Origin: Mycobacterium sp. ST-F2
Lineage (GTDB): Bacteria > Actinomycetota > Actinomycetes > Mycobacteriales > Mycobacteriaceae
Reading direction: 5' to 3'
NCBI RefSeq assembly: GCF_001905655.1
Contig: NZ_JMHT01000017.1
Coordinates: 91,341 to 155,340 of the forward strand
DNA: 64,000 nucleotides
The notes beneath the pieces are model-generated. The model ran no database searches. It saw only the letters and a program-made list of their open reading frames with translations, and had not been told where the DNA came from. Shown in pieces: positions 28,721 through 38,267 of the stretch. Position numbers and translations under genes: made by a program. Position 1 is the first letter of the stretch; every line of letters begins with the position of its first letter.

Positions 28721-30754
28721 GTGAGCTACAACGCTGCGGACATCACCGAACTCGACGATGTTCAGCACACCCGCCTGCGACCGGCGGTCAACCTGGGCCT
28801 GGACGTGCTCAACACCGCCTTGCGCGAGCTGGTGGACAACGCGGTCGAAGAGGTCGCCGATCCCAGTCACGGCGGATCCACCGTCACCATCACCCTGCAT
28901 GCCGACGGCTCGGTGAGTGTCGCCGACGACGGACGCGGCCTTCCCATCGACTCCGACCCCGTGACCGGCAAGAACGGCATCGTCAAGACCCTCGGGACGG
29001 CGCGCGCCGGTGGCAAGTTCTCGGCCCACACCGACGCCACCAGCACCGGTGCCGGCCTGAACGGCATCGGCGCCGCGGCCGCGGTGTTCATCTCGGCCCG
29101 CACCGACGTCACGGTGCGCCGCGCCGGCAAGACGTACCTGCAGAGCTTCGGCCACGGCTACCCCGGCACGTTCGAGGGCAAGGAGTTCGACCCGAACGCC
29201 GAGTTCACCCGTGCCGACAACCAGAAGCTGCGTGGCACGGGCAACCGCAAGCCCGACGCCCACGGCACCACGGTGCGCATCCTGTTCGACCAGGCCGTCG
29301 TGCCGGACGCCAGCGTCGACATCGCCGAGGTCCTGCTGCGCGCCCACGCCGCCGCCCGGATGTGCCCCGGTGTGCACCTGACCGTCGTCGACGACGGCTG
29401 GCCCGGCGAGGAGGTCCCGCCCGCGTTGCTGCAGCCCTTCAACGGCCCCTGGGGCACCGAAGCGCTGCTGGACCTCATGTGCACCTCGGCAGGCACTCCC
29501 CTGCCCCCGGTCCGCGCTGTGGTCGAAGGACGCGGCGAGTACACCACCGGGCGCGGCCCCACCCCGTTCCGCTGGTCGCTGACGGCCGGCCCGGCCGAGC
29601 CGACCACCGTGGCCGCGTTCTGCAACACCGTGCGCACCCCCGGCGGCGGCTCACACCTGACCGCCGCCATCAAGGGGCTGTCGGAGGCGCTCGCCGACCG
29701 GGCGTCCCGGATCCGGGACCTGGGTCTGGCCAAGGGTGAGGACGGACCCGAACCGCAGGACTTCGCCGCGGTCACCGCGCTGGCCGTCGACACCCGCGCC
29801 CCGGACGTCGGCTGGGACTCGCAGGCCAAGACCGCGGTCTCGTCGCGCTCGCTGAACGTCGCCATGGCGCCGGACGTGGCGCGCAGCGTCAACGTCTGGG
29901 CGGCGAATCCCGCGAACAGCGAGACGGTGTCGCTGTGGACCAAGCTGGCGCTCGAGTCGGCCCGCGCGCGCCGCAGTGCCGAGGGCGCCAAGGCGCGGTC
30001 CCGCGCGGCCTCGAAGGCCAAGGGGCTGGGCACCAACCTCTCGCTGCCGCCGAAGCTGCTACCCAGCCGCGAGACCGGCCGCGGCTCGGGCGCCGAACTG
30101 TTCCTCTGCGAGGGCGACTCGGCGCTGGGCACCATCAAGGCGGCGCGCGACGCGACGTTCCAGGCCGCCTTCCCACTGAAAGGCAAGCCGCCCAACGTCT
30201 ATGGCTTCACGGTGAACAAGGCCCGGGTCAAGGACGAGTTCGATTCCATCGAACGCATCCTGGGCTGCGGCGTGCGCGACAACTGCGACCCCGAGCAGTG
30301 CCGCTACGACCGAATCCTGTTCGCCTCCGACGCCGACCCCGACGGCGGCAACATCAACTCAAGCCTGATCTCGATGTTCCTGGACTTCTACCGCCCGCTC
30401 GTCGCGGCCGGCATGGTCTACGTGACGCTGCCGCCGCTGTTCGTGGTGAAAGACGGTCAGGAGCGCATCTACTGCCAGGACGAGTCCGAGCGCGACACGG
30501 CCGTCGCCGAGCTGAAGGCGCGCTCGAAGCGCCGGGTGGAAGTCCAGCGCAACAAGGGTCTCGGTGAGATGGACGCCGACGACTTCTGGAACACCGTGCT
30601 GGATCCACAGCGCCGCACCGTGATTCGCGTGCATCTCGACGACGCCGAGAAGAAGCTGCACCACACCCTGTTCGGCGGGCCGCCCGAGGGCCGGCGCTCG
30701 TGGATGGCCGAGGTGGCCGCCGTCGTCGACACCCTTGCGCTGGACCTGGACTAG
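28721..30754 (+). CDS. topoN: TopoN-like second type II topoisomerase, GyrB/ParE-type subunit
   Basis: A 677-residue ATPase subunit. GHKL motifs: ELVDNAVEE (about 35-43), DDGRGLPI and GAGLNGIG. TOPRIM motifs: EGDSA (about 463), DADPDGGN (about 537) and KGLGEMD (about 613). It diverges strongly from housekeeping GyrB; the TOPRIM DxD reads DADPDGG. It resembles the orphan GyrB of M. smegmatis that works with a partner as TopoNM, reported to have strong decatenation and positive supercoiling activity. GTG follows GGAAAGGA. The partner gene follows after 12 nt. Confidence 0.85.
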   Translation: MSYNAADITELDDVQHTRLRPAVNLGLDVLNTALRELVDNAVEEVADPSHGGSTVTITLHADGSVSVADDGRGLPIDSDPVTGKNGIVKTLGTARAGGKFSAHTDATSTGAGLNGIGAAAAVFISARTDVTVRRAGKTYLQSFGHGYPGTFEGKEFDPNAEFTRADNQKLRGTGNRKPDAHGTTVRILFDQAVVPDASVDIAEVLLRAHAAARMCPGVHLTVVDDGWPGEEVPPALLQPFNGPWGTEALLDLMCTSAGTPLPPVRAVVEGRGEYTTGRGPTPFRWSLTAGPAEPTTVAAFCNTVRTPGGGSHLTAAIKGLSEALADRASRIRDLGLAKGEDGPEPQDFAAVTALAVDTRAPDVGWDSQAKTAVSSRSLNVAMAPDVARSVNVWAANPANSETVSLWTKLALESARARRSAEGAKARSRAASKAKGLGTNLSLPPKLLPSRETGRGSGAELFLCEGDSALGTIKAARDATFQAAFPLKGKPPNVYGFTVNKARVKDEFDSIERILGCGVRDNCDPEQCRYDRILFASDADPDGGNINSSLISMFLDFYRPLVAAGMVYVTLPPLFVVKDGQERIYCQDESERDTAVAELKARSKRRVEVQRNKGLGEMDADDFWNTVLDPQRRTVIRVHLDDAEKKLHHTLFGGPPEGRRSWMAEVAAVVDTLALDLD

Positions 30755-30766
30755 AAAGAGTCAACT

Positions 30767-32908
30767 GTGACCTCGACCCTGGACGTTCCTGAGCAGAATC
30801 AGGACCTGGTCCTCGACCAGAGCGCCGACGACTACTGGAACCACTACCAGCTGACCTTCGCGCTCTACAGCGTCAGCGACCGCGCCATCCCGTCGGCGTT
30901 CGACGGCCTCAAGCCGGGCCAGCGCCGGCTGCTGTACCAGATGCACGACTCGAAACTGCTGCCCGGCAACAAGCCGCAGAAGTCGTCGAAGGTCTGCTCG
31001 GCCGTCACCGGCAACCTGCACCCGCACGGCGGCGCGTCGATGTACGGCGCGGCGGCGCTGATGGCCGCCGAGTTCCAGCGCGTGAAAGTCATTGACGGAC
31101 AAGGCGCTTTCCCGCGCATCCAGGGTGACATCCCGGCCGCCGACCGGTACACCGAGATGCGGCTGTCGGCCCCCGGGGCGGCGCTGACCGCCGAACTCGA
31201 CGACCACGCGGTGCCGATGGTGCCCACATTCGACGGGGAATGGATCGAGCCCACGATGCTCCCGGCCCAGTGGCCGGTGCTCCTGTGCAACGGCGCCGTC
31301 GGCATCGCCGAAGGCTGGGCCACCAAGGTGCCCGCGCACAATCCGCGCGAGATCATGGCGGCCTGCCGGGCGCTGCTGAAGACCCCGAACATGACCGACG
31401 ACCGGCTGGCCAAACTCATCCCCGGCCCGGACTGGGGCTGTGGGGCGACGGTGGTCGGCACCGCCGGGCTGCGCGAGTACCTCACCACCGGCCGCGGTGC
31501 GCTCACCGTGCGCGGCACCCTGTCGGTCGACGGCAAGAACGTCGTGATCACCGAGCTGCCGCCCGGTGTCGCGAGTAACACTGTGCAAGACCGGATTCGG
31601 GCGCTGGTCGAGTCCGGCGAGCTGGCCGGCGTCGCCGACATGTCCGACCTGACCGACCGTCGCAACGGGCTGCGGATCGTCGTCACCGCCAAGCGCGGTC
31701 ACGCCGCCGAGACCATCCGCGACCAGCTGCTGGCGCTGACCCCGCTGGAGTCGACGTTCGCCGCCAGCCTGGTGGCGCTCGACGAGGACCGCGTGCCGCG
31801 GTGGTGGACGGTGCGCGAGCTGATCGGCGCCTTCCTGCACCTGCGCGACTCGGTGGTCCTGCACCGCAGCCAGTACCGGCTCGATAAGGTCACCGCCCGC
31901 AGGCATCTGGTCGCCGGCCTGATGAAGATCCACCTGGACATCGACGCGGCCGTCGCGGTCATCCGCGGCTCCGACACCGTCGACGACGCCCGCCGCGGGC
32001 TGCAGGAGCGGTTCAGCATCGACGAGGAGCAGGCCAATTACGTGCTGGCACTGCAACTTCGACGTCTGACGAAGCTCGACGTCATCGAGCTGCAGGCCGA
32101 GGCGGACAAGCTGGATGCCGAATTCGCCGAGCTCACCGAGCTCGTCGCGAACCCCGATGCTCGGCGCGTGGTGATCGACAACGAACTGAAGGAGACGGCG
32201 AAGCTGTTCGCCGGGCCCGAATTCGACCGCCGCACGGTCCTGGACTTCGAGGGCACGCCGACGGCCTCGAGTTCCGACGACGACGGCCCGCGTGAGCGAA
32301 AAGTCAACGCCAACTGGCGCCTTGACGATCGGGGCGTGTTCTCCGACAGCCACGGCGACCTGCTGTCCGCCGGGCTGGGCTGGGCGGTGTGGACCGACGG
32401 GCGCATCAAGTTCACCAACGGCAATGGCCTGCCGTTCAAGACGCGCGACATCCCGGTGGCCCCGGACATCACAGGGCTGCTGCGCTCGGGCGTGCTGACG
32501 CCGGGCCATCACCTGGCACTGGTGACGCGGCGCGGCAAGATTCTGCGCATCGACCCGGCCGCGGTGAATCCACAGGGCGCGGCGGGCAATGGCGTGGCCG
32601 GTGTGAAGCTGGCCGGCGACGGTGACGAGGTCATCGCCGCACTGCCGATCACGTGCGGTAACGGCGAAGCCATCTTGTCGACCTCCGAAAAGGGCTGGAA
32701 GGTAACCGAAGTCGCCGACATCCCGGTCAAGGGCCGCGGCGGCGCCGGCGTGGGCTTCCACCCGTTCGTCGGCGGTGAGGATGCCCTGCTGTCGGCGGCG
32801 GTCTCCCCCACCGGGTTCGTGCGCAATGGCAAGACCGTGCGCGCCGAGAAGCGCGCGAAGTCCTCGGTGAAGGGCACGGGCGCCGACGTGACGCCGGCAG
32901 AGGCGTAG
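30767..32908 (+). CDS. topoM: TopoM-like second type II topoisomerase, GyrA/ParC-type subunit
   Basis: A 713-residue DNA-cleavage subunit. The active-site tyrosine is Tyr128 in AADRYTEMRLS; the winged-helix region has DGLKPGQRRLLYQM and NLHPHGGASMYGA. A coiled-coil arm (LQAEADKLDAEFAELTELVANPD) and a GyrA-like beta-propeller C-terminus (VLTPGHHLALVTRRGKILRI, KGRGGAGVG) follow. I see no QRRGGRG GyrA-box, so gyrase-type DNA wrapping is doubtful. It forms an operon with the TopoN-like subunit and a DUF4303 gene. gyrA/gyrB proper lie near the origin in mycobacteria, outside this window. Confidence 0.85.
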   Translation: MTSTLDVPEQNQDLVLDQSADDYWNHYQLTFALYSVSDRAIPSAFDGLKPGQRRLLYQMHDSKLLPGNKPQKSSKVCSAVTGNLHPHGGASMYGAAALMAAEFQRVKVIDGQGAFPRIQGDIPAADRYTEMRLSAPGAALTAELDDHAVPMVPTFDGEWIEPTMLPAQWPVLLCNGAVGIAEGWATKVPAHNPREIMAACRALLKTPNMTDDRLAKLIPGPDWGCGATVVGTAGLREYLTTGRGALTVRGTLSVDGKNVVITELPPGVASNTVQDRIRALVESGELAGVADMSDLTDRRNGLRIVVTAKRGHAAETIRDQLLALTPLESTFAASLVALDEDRVPRWWTVRELIGAFLHLRDSVVLHRSQYRLDKVTARRHLVAGLMKIHLDIDAAVAVIRGSDTVDDARRGLQERFSIDEEQANYVLALQLRRLTKLDVIELQAEADKLDAEFAELTELVANPDARRVVIDNELKETAKLFAGPEFDRRTVLDFEGTPTASSSDDDGPRERKVNANWRLDDRGVFSDSHGDLLSAGLGWAVWTDGRIKFTNGNGLPFKTRDIPVAPDITGLLRSGVLTPGHHLALVTRRGKILRIDPAAVNPQGAAGNGVAGVKLAGDGDEVIAALPITCGNGEAILSTSEKGWKVTEVADIPVKGRGGAGVGFHPFVGGEDALLSAAVSPTGFVRNGKTVRAEKRAKSSVKGTGADVTPAEA

Positions 32909-32914
32909 GCATCT

Positions 32915-34147
32915 GTGCGGTTCGACTGGGCGGGATTCGAAACCGACCTGACCGCCGCCGCGGTCACGGCGGTGCGCGCGCTGGCCGGCGCGGCCGCAGG
33001 GCAACAGCCGTACGCGGTGGCGTTCAGCGAGTTCTACGCTGAGACGACCGGTGTCATCTACCTGCCCAATCTGGCCCTGGCCACCGAGCAGACGGTGCCG
33101 GAGCCGTCCTGCCGGTTCAGCCCACCGGACTGGGAGCACCAGGACTACGAGTGGAGCGAGACCGCCGGCGACTGGGGTGACCGGCTGGTCGAGGCGGTGT
33201 CGGGCCTGCCACGTGCCCAGTGGGACCAGGCCTGGGAGCGGTTCGCGCAGGCGATGCTGACCATCGCCGCAGGCGTGCGAGCCACGCTGGTGGCCGACGG
33301 CACCCTGCCGGCCGACGTCGTCGTCTACCTCGACGACGAGGACGGCGATCTGCTGGTGCGCTCGCTGACATCCGCCGAACTGCAGCGACATTTCCCCGAG
33401 TACGTCGCCGCCGCCGCGGCCGAGCACGCGATCCTGGCGCTGCCGGTCGAGCAGCGGGTGGCCGCGCTGGCGGCGGCTGCCGGACTGGTACCCGGACCGC
33501 CGGGCGACCTGGGCCAGGAACGCGCACGGGCACTCCTGCTGGAGCTCGGCGGTGCCGCGGTTCCCGTCGCCATCGCGGCGTTGAAGCGCCGGGACACCGC
33601 CTGGCTCGGCGCCAAGCTGTTGGCGGACCTCGATGTCGCGTCGCCCGAAGTGCTCGACGCGCTATGGGCGGCGGTGCCCCTGCCCGGCCCCGGCCACGAC
33701 TGGGCGGCCACCGCGCTGGGACGGCTGGGCTATGGACCCCAGGTGCTGGAGAGCGACCTGCCCGCGGCAACCCGCGCGGCCGCCGTCACGGCGTCGTACC
33801 GGTCGTTCCGCGATCACGGCCGCAGCCATCGGCCGCTGGACTACGCGCTGCTGGCCGCCGGGCTCGCCGACCCGAGTGTCGCGGCACTCATCGCGGATGA
33901 GTTGGCTCCCGGCCAGGGCTACTGCACGCTGGACGCCGCCGACCTCCCCGGCGCCCGGGCGGGGCTCGACCATGCCGAGCCGCTGATCCGCCGGCACGCC
34001 GTCGTCGTCCTCGGTGAACTGATCGGCCCCATGGGACCCGAGGGTCTGGACCCCGACGACGTCGCGGCGCTGAGCGCCCGGATCACCGACCTGGCCGCCC
34101 ACGATCCCGACCCCGACGTCCGGCGGCTCGCCGGCTACCGCCGATAG
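32915..34147 (+). CDS. DUF4303-family protein with HEAT-like C-terminus
   Basis: A 410-residue protein. Residues 1-140 fit DUF4303 ([19 protein letters not shown] ... [28 protein letters not shown]). The rest is Ala/Leu-rich repeated helices ([41 protein letters not shown]) like HEAT repeats. Function is unknown; DUF4303 proteins are often found as antitoxin/immunity-like neighbours. GTG starts 6 nt after the topoM stop, so it is probably co-transcribed with the topoisomerase. The 3' end overlaps dfrA by 13 nt, which marks the right border of the island. Confidence 0.7.
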   Translation: MRFDWAGFETDLTAAAVTAVRALAGAAAGQQPYAVAFSEFYAETTGVIYLPNLALATEQTVPEPSCRFSPPDWEHQDYEWSETAGDWGDRLVEAVSGLPRAQWDQAWERFAQAMLTIAAGVRATLVADGTLPADVVVYLDDEDGDLLVRSLTSAELQRHFPEYVAAAAAEHAILALPVEQRVAALAAAAGLVPGPPGDLGQERARALLLELGGAAVPVAIAALKRRDTAWLGAKLLADLDVASPEVLDALWAAVPLPGPGHDWAATALGRLGYGPQVLESDLPAATRAAAVTASYRSFRDHGRSHRPLDYALLAAGLADPSVAALIADELAPGQGYCTLDAADLPGARAGLDHAEPLIRRHAVVVLGELIGPMGPEGLDPDDVAALSARITDLAAHDPDPDVRRLAGYRR

Positions 34148-34593
34148 GTGCAGAAGCGGTAGCGCAGGCCGGTCTTGCTGGTCTGCCACTCGCTGTGCGT
34201 GACGGTCCAGGAGTCGTCCAACGCCGGCGCGAAAGCGTCGCCGTCGGGCACGTCGACGTCGATCTCGGTGACCTCGCACAGCGTCGCCGCCGGCAGCGCC
34301 AGAGCGTACAGCTGCGCTCCGCCCATCACCCAGCCGTCGATCTCGGCGGGCAACGACGTCACCACCTCGGCGCCTTCGGCGACATAACCCGCGTCGCGGC
34401 TGACGACGACGTTGCGGCGGCCCGGCAGCGGGCGGAACCGCTCCGGCAGCGACTCCCAGGTGAGCCGGCCCATCACGACCGTGGAGCCGAGTGTCAGTTC
34501 TTTGAAGTGCGCCATGTCCTCGGGCAGCTGCCAGGGGATGTCGTTGTCGCGGCCGATGACACCGCCGTTGCCCTGCGCCCAGATCAGCTTCAC
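34135..34593 (-). CDS. dfrA: Dihydrofolate reductase
   Basis: A 152-residue DHFR (NADPH-dependent reduction of dihydrofolate), Rv2763c type. Family residues are clear: [19 protein letters not shown], Asp in [33 protein letters not shown] and [16 protein letters not shown] 34593 is chosen for its AGGGGG site and the family N-terminus; longer frames run into a palindromic spacer. It lies downstream of thyA on the same strand, the usual folate pairing, but separated by 146 nt that contain a 34-bp near-palindrome. Confidence 0.95.
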   Translation of the reverse strand: MKLIWAQGNGGVIGRDNDIPWQLPEDMAHFKELTLGSTVVMGRLTWESLPERFRPLPGRRNVVVSRDAGYVAEGAEVVTSLPAEIDGWVMGGAQLYALALPAATLCEVTEIDVDVPDGDAFAPALDDSWTVTHSEWQTSKTGLRYRFCTYRR

Positions 34594-34659
34594 CGCGCCG
34601 TCCCCCTGCGTGTCGCAGTCGGCGTGTCGGCTCTCCTGTGGCACTTGCGAATTGAAGCG

Positions 34660-34693
34660 GTCAACTTTCCTTGACTGGTCAGGGAAAGTTGAC
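34660..34693. promoter_or_regulatory. 34-bp near-perfect palindrome between thyA and dfrA
   Basis: Outer arms GTCAACTTTCC and GGAAAGTTGAC match perfectly over 11 bp; the 12-base centre TTGACTGGTCAG continues the symmetry, so 15 of 17 positions pair. It lies 67 nt before the dfrA start and 47 nt after the thyA stop. It may be an operator for dfrA or a hairpin at the end of thyA; no U-tract follows. Confidence 0.55.
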
Positions 34694-34739
34694 GGGTCCA
34701 AATCGAACATGTCACCAGAGCCCCCGGGCCCCGACAGCG

Positions 34740-35540
34740 TCAGACCGCAACGGGAGCCTTGATGGCGGGGTGCGGGTCGTAGTTGACGATCGCGATGTCC
34801 TCATACTGGTAGTCGAAGATCGAATCACGCGGCGCCAGAACAAGTTCCGGGTACGGCCGGGGCTCGCGGGACAGCTGCAGCTGCACCTGCTCGACATGGT
34901 TGTCGTAGATGTGGCAGTCGCCGCCGGTCCAGACGAACTCGCCGACCTCGAGGCCCGCCTGAGCGGCCATCATGTGCGTCAGCAGCGCGTACGAGGCGAT
35001 GTTGAACGGCACGCCGAGGAACAGGTCGGCGCTGCGCTGGTACAGCTGGCAGCTGAGCTTGCCGTCGGCGACGTAGAACTGGAACAGCGCGTGGCACGGC
35101 GGCAGCGCCATCTGGGCGATCTCGCCGACGTTCCACGCCGAGACGATGTTGCGCCGGCTGTCGGGGTTGGTCTTCAGCATCTCGAGTGCGGCGCTGATCT
35201 GGTCGACGTGCTCGCCCGACGGCGTCGGCCAGGACCGCCACTGCACGCCGTACACCGGACCGAGTTCGCCTGTCTCCGAGGCCCATTCATCCCAGATGGT
35301 CACGCCGCGCTCCTGCAGCCACCGCACGTTGGAGTCGCCGCGCAGGAACCACAGCAGTTCGTAGATCACCGACTTGGTGTGCACCTTCTTGGTGGTCAGC
35401 AGCGGGAACCCGGCGGCCAGGTCGTAGCGCAGCTGGTGGCCGAACAGGCTCCGGGTGCCGGTCCCGGTGCGATCGGACTTGGGTGTGCCCTGTTCCAGCA
35501 CCAGGCGCAGCAGGTCTTCGTAAGGGGTCGGCACAGCCAC
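34740..35540 (-). CDS. thyA: Thymidylate synthase (folate-dependent, ThyA)
   Basis: A 266-residue ThyA that methylates dUMP using methylene-tetrahydrofolate. The catalytic cysteine is in [13 protein letters not shown] (about residue 148), with [24 protein letters not shown] and [21 protein letters not shown] as family blocks. Length matches the mycobacterial enzyme. GTG 35540 lies 6 nt after TAAGCT (minus strand), suggesting a leaderless mRNA. The flavin-dependent alternative, thyX, is not at its usual place next to dapA, so this may be the main thymidylate synthase here. Confidence 0.96.
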   Translation of the reverse strand: MAVPTPYEDLLRLVLEQGTPKSDRTGTGTRSLFGHQLRYDLAAGFPLLTTKKVHTKSVIYELLWFLRGDSNVRWLQERGVTIWDEWASETGELGPVYGVQWRSWPTPSGEHVDQISAALEMLKTNPDSRRNIVSAWNVGEIAQMALPPCHALFQFYVADGKLSCQLYQRSADLFLGVPFNIASYALLTHMMAAQAGLEVGEFVWTGGDCHIYDNHVEQVQLQLSREPRPYPELVLAPRDSIFDYQYEDIAIVNYDPHPAIKAPVAV

Positions 35541-35546
35541 GCCCTC

Positions 35547-35575
35547 AGCTTACGTTCCGGGGCGGGGAGTAGAAC
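35547..35575. promoter_or_regulatory. Divergent thyA/hydrolase promoters
   Basis: Minus strand TAAGCT (35552-35547) ends 6 nt before the thyA GTG. Plus strand TAGAAC (35570-35575) ends 7 nt before the hydrolase ATG. Both fit leaderless starts. Confidence 0.45.
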
Positions 35576-35582
35576 GGAAGCC

Positions 35583-36323
35583 ATGCCCGTGACCAAGGAC
35601 ACCATCACCACCGCCGACGGCACCTGCGCCGTCACCGTCGCGACCCCCGAAGGCACCGGCCCGTGGCCCGCGGTGGTCATGTACCCCGACGCGGGCGGCC
35701 CGCGGCAGACCTTCGACGACATGGCCGCGCGCCTCGCCGCCCTGGGCTACGTGGTGCTGGTGCCGGACATCTACTACCGCGACGCCGGCTGGGCCCCGTT
35801 CAACATGGCCACGGCGTTCACCGATGAGACCGAGCGGGGCCGCTTGTTCGGCATGATGCGCAAGGTCACGCAGGACATCATGGCCGCCGACGCGACCGCG
35901 TTCTTCGACTATCTGGCCGCCCGGTCGGATGTGGCGGGCGACAAGTTCGGCACCACCGGCTACTGCATGGGCGGCCGCACGTCGTTCATCGTCGCGGGCC
36001 GGCTGCCCGACCGGGTCGCCGCGGCGATGTCGTTCCACGGCGGCGGCCTGGTCACCGACACCGAGGACAGCCCGCACCTGCGCGTCGACCAGATCAGCGC
36101 GGTGGTCTACGTGGGTGCCGCCGAAAACGACGGGTCGTTCACCGCCGAGCAGGGCGAGATTCTGGACCGCGCGCTGACCGACGCCGGCGTCGACCACACT
36201 GTCGAGTTCTATCCCGCCGCGCACGGCTTCGCGGTGCCCGACAACGTCGGCGCTTACGACGAATCCGCGGCGCAGCGGCACTGGGATGCGATGGAGCGGG
36301 TGTTCGGCGCGGCGCTGAAGTAA
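35583..36323 (+). CDS. Dienelactone hydrolase-family protein
   Basis: A 246-residue alpha/beta hydrolase (Rv2765 type). The nucleophile elbow has cysteine instead of serine (TTGYCMGGRTS, about residue 128), as in dienelactone hydrolases; the catalytic His is in AAHGFAVPD and an Asp/Glu in VGAAENDGSF. N-terminal GPWPAVVMYPDAGG forms the oxyanion region. Substrate in mycobacteria is unknown. A long open frame upstream overlaps thyA and is not used; ATG 35583 fits family length and the -10 element 7 nt before it. Confidence 0.9.
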   Translation: MPVTKDTITTADGTCAVTVATPEGTGPWPAVVMYPDAGGPRQTFDDMAARLAALGYVVLVPDIYYRDAGWAPFNMATAFTDETERGRLFGMMRKVTQDIMAADATAFFDYLAARSDVAGDKFGTTGYCMGGRTSFIVAGRLPDRVAAAMSFHGGGLVTDTEDSPHLRVDQISAVVYVGAAENDGSFTAEQGEILDRALTDAGVDHTVEFYPAAHGFAVPDNVGAYDESAAQRHWDAMERVFGAALK

Positions 36324-36367
36324 CCCCCGGGGCGGGCCCGACTCCCACTGTGCGGGACGATTGACGG

Positions 36368-37285
36368 GTGTATGACCAGACCAGCACCTACGAACCTGAC
36401 GCCAACGAGCACGGATCCCGACTGGACCCGGTACTCGCGCGCAGCTGGCTCCTGGTCAACGGAGCGCAATTCGACCGCTTCTCGCCGGCCACCCGGTCCA
36501 GCGCCGACATCGTCATCATCGACATCGAGGACGCGGTAGCACCCAAGGACAAGGACGCGGCCCGGGACAACGCTGCGCGCTGGCTCGGCGACGGCAACAC
36601 CGACTGGGTGCGCGTCAACGGCTTCGGCACGCCGTGGTGGGCCGACGATCTGGAGATGCTGTCCAAGACGTCGGTGGGCGGCGTCATGTTGGCGATGGTC
36701 GAGTCGGTCGACCATGTCACCGAGACCGCCAAGCGGCTGCCCAATGTTCCAATCGTCGCGCTGGTGGAGACCGCCCGCGGGCTCGAGCGCATCACCGAGA
36801 TCGCCTCGGCCAAGGGCACGTTCCGGCTGGCGTTCGGTATCGGCGACTTCCGTCGCGACACCGGCTTCGGCGACAACCCGGCGACGCTGGCCTACGCCCG
36901 CTCGCGGTTCACCATCGCCGCCAAGGCCGCACACCTGCCCGGCGCCATCGACGGCCCCACCATCGGGTCCAGCTCGCGCAAACTCAGCGAGGCCACCGCG
37001 GTCTCCATCGAGTTCGGTATGACCGGCAAGATCTGCCTGACGCCGGAGCAGTGCGCGACGGTCAACGAGGGACTGTCGCCCTCACTGGACGAGATCGCCT
37101 GGGCGCAGGAGTTTTTCGCGGAGTTCGAGCGCGATGGCGGCGAAATCCGCAACGGCTCGGACCTGCCGCGTATCGCCCGCGCCAACAAGATTTTGGATCT
37201 GGCGAAGGCGTACGGCATCCACCCGTCGATGTTCGGCGACGACCCTGACCACGTGTCGGCGCCGTCGGACACCTACCACTACTGA
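36368..37285 (+). CDS. HpcH/HpaI aldolase/citrate lyase-family protein (CitE-like)
   Basis: A 305-residue TIM-barrel lyase of the CitE family. Recognisable blocks: SWLLVNGAQFDRF, IVIIDIEDAVAPKDKD (metal-binding Asp/Glu), WVRVNGFGTPWWADDL, VALVETARGLERITEIA and the C-terminal KICLTPEQCATVNEG. Mycobacterial CitE-like proteins act on CoA thioesters or malyl/citramalyl substrates; which one cannot be told here. GTG start. The stop overlaps the convergent gene by 7 nt. Confidence 0.85.
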   Translation: MYDQTSTYEPDANEHGSRLDPVLARSWLLVNGAQFDRFSPATRSSADIVIIDIEDAVAPKDKDAARDNAARWLGDGNTDWVRVNGFGTPWWADDLEMLSKTSVGGVMLAMVESVDHVTETAKRLPNVPIVALVETARGLERITEIASAKGTFRLAFGIGDFRRDTGFGDNPATLAYARSRFTIAAKAAHLPGAIDGPTIGSSSRKLSEATAVSIEFGMTGKICLTPEQCATVNEGLSPSLDEIAWAQEFFAEFERDGGEIRNGSDLPRIARANKILDLAKAYGIHPSMFGDDPDHVSAPSDTYHY

Positions 37286-37758
37286 GCGGCGTCCCCGGCC
37301 TTCTTGTCCCGGTGCAGCACCGAGGAGAACGCCCGGACGATGCCGCGCAGCGCGTACCAGCCGGACAGCGCGGTGAAGACGATCAGCGCGATGAACATCG
37401 GCAGCCAGCCGGTGCGGGAGTGCTTGAGGTTCCACCAGATGATGGTGAACAGCACGGCCAGAATGAAGACCAGGATGTCGCGCAACCGGCCCTCGCGGTT
37501 GAACGCGTAGCCGATCGCCGTCGACTTGAGCTGGCGGCTGCGGTCCACCGCAGTGATGACCTCGTCGATCCGCATGTCGATGGTGCGCTGCAGCTCTGCG
37601 CGACGCTCGGTCTGCTCAGCGGGAATGCGGTCCAGCAGGTCCATGTCGGCCTTGATCGCGGCCCGCACGTCCGGTGGCTTCAGGTTGCCCGCGACGGCGC
37701 CGAGCAGCGCGCCTCCGGCCAGTGGCGCGGCTCCCAACGCCAGGTCCGCGATTCCCAT
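37279..37758 (-). CDS. Small membrane protein of unknown function
   Basis: A 159-residue protein. A Gly/Ala-rich hydrophobic start (GIADLALGAAPLAGGALLGAVAG) is followed by a charged helical region (residues 35-75, DMDLLDRIPAEQTERRAELQRTIDMRIDEV) and two membrane helices (about 93-110 and 117-137). The tail is basic. I do not recognise the family. ATG 37758 follows GAGGAG; an upstream in-frame start is weaker. It lies 59 nt after the flavodoxin-like gene on the same strand. Confidence 0.7.
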   Translation of the reverse strand: MGIADLALGAAPLAGGALLGAVAGNLKPPDVRAAIKADMDLLDRIPAEQTERRAELQRTIDMRIDEVITAVDRSRQLKSTAIGYAFNREGRLRDILVFILAVLFTIIWWNLKHSRTGWLPMFIALIVFTALSGWYALRGIVRAFSSVLHRDKKAGDAAQ

Positions 37759-37817
37759 GGTCGGCTCCTCACTGATCGACGCAAACGTCAATCACCCTAG
37801 CCGACGCCCGGCCGGCG

Positions 37818-38267
37818 CTACCCCATCAACGTCGCGGCGACTGTTGCGCCCAGGTTCCAGCACGCCTCCACGTCGGCCTTGCCGGGTTTGCCCGAAACCA
37901 CCACGTACTCAGCCGCTTTCACCCAGCCCAGTCCGGTGGTGATGGAGGTGACCGCCTTCTCGGCGCCCTCGGTGCCCTCGTTGCCGTGCAGCCACAACCC
38001 GAACGGCCGGCCGCGGGTCGAATCCAGACACGGGTAATAAATTTGGTCGAACGCGTGCTTCAGGGCACCCGACATGTAGCCCAGATTGGCCGGCGATCCC
38101 AACACATAGCCGTCTGCCTCCAGCACGTCGGCAGCCGAAAGCGTCAGCGCCGGACGGCGCATCACGTCGACGCCCTCGATCTCCGGGTCCGTCGCTCCGG
38201 CAAGCACCGCTTCGAACATCTCCTGACAATTCGGAGACGGAGTGTGGTGCACGACAAGGAGTTTCAT
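37818..38267 (-). CDS. Flavodoxin-like NAD(P)H-dependent oxidoreductase
   Basis: A 149-residue flavodoxin-fold protein. The FMN phosphate loop is VVHHTPSPNCQEM (residues 5-17), followed by DGYVLGSPANLGYMSGALKHAFDQIYYP, the loop that contacts the isoalloxazine ring, and PFGLWLHGNEGTEGAEKAV. It probably reduces quinones or FMN; the substrate is unknown. ATG 38267 overlaps the end of the upstream TPR-like membrane gene by 4 nt, so the two are coupled with dapB. Confidence 0.85.
   Translation of the reverse strand: MKLLVVHHTPSPNCQEMFEAVLAGATDPEIEGVDVMRRPALTLSAADVLEADGYVLGSPANLGYMSGALKHAFDQIYYPCLDSTRGRPFGLWLHGNEGTEGAEKAVTSITTGLGWVKAAEYVVVSGKPGKADVEACWNLGATVAATLMG

Noticed and set aside
30761..33427. 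888-codon minus-strand frame opposite topoM and the DUF4303 gene
   Set aside because: Low-complexity composition, no family features; the plus-strand topoisomerase motifs are unambiguous.
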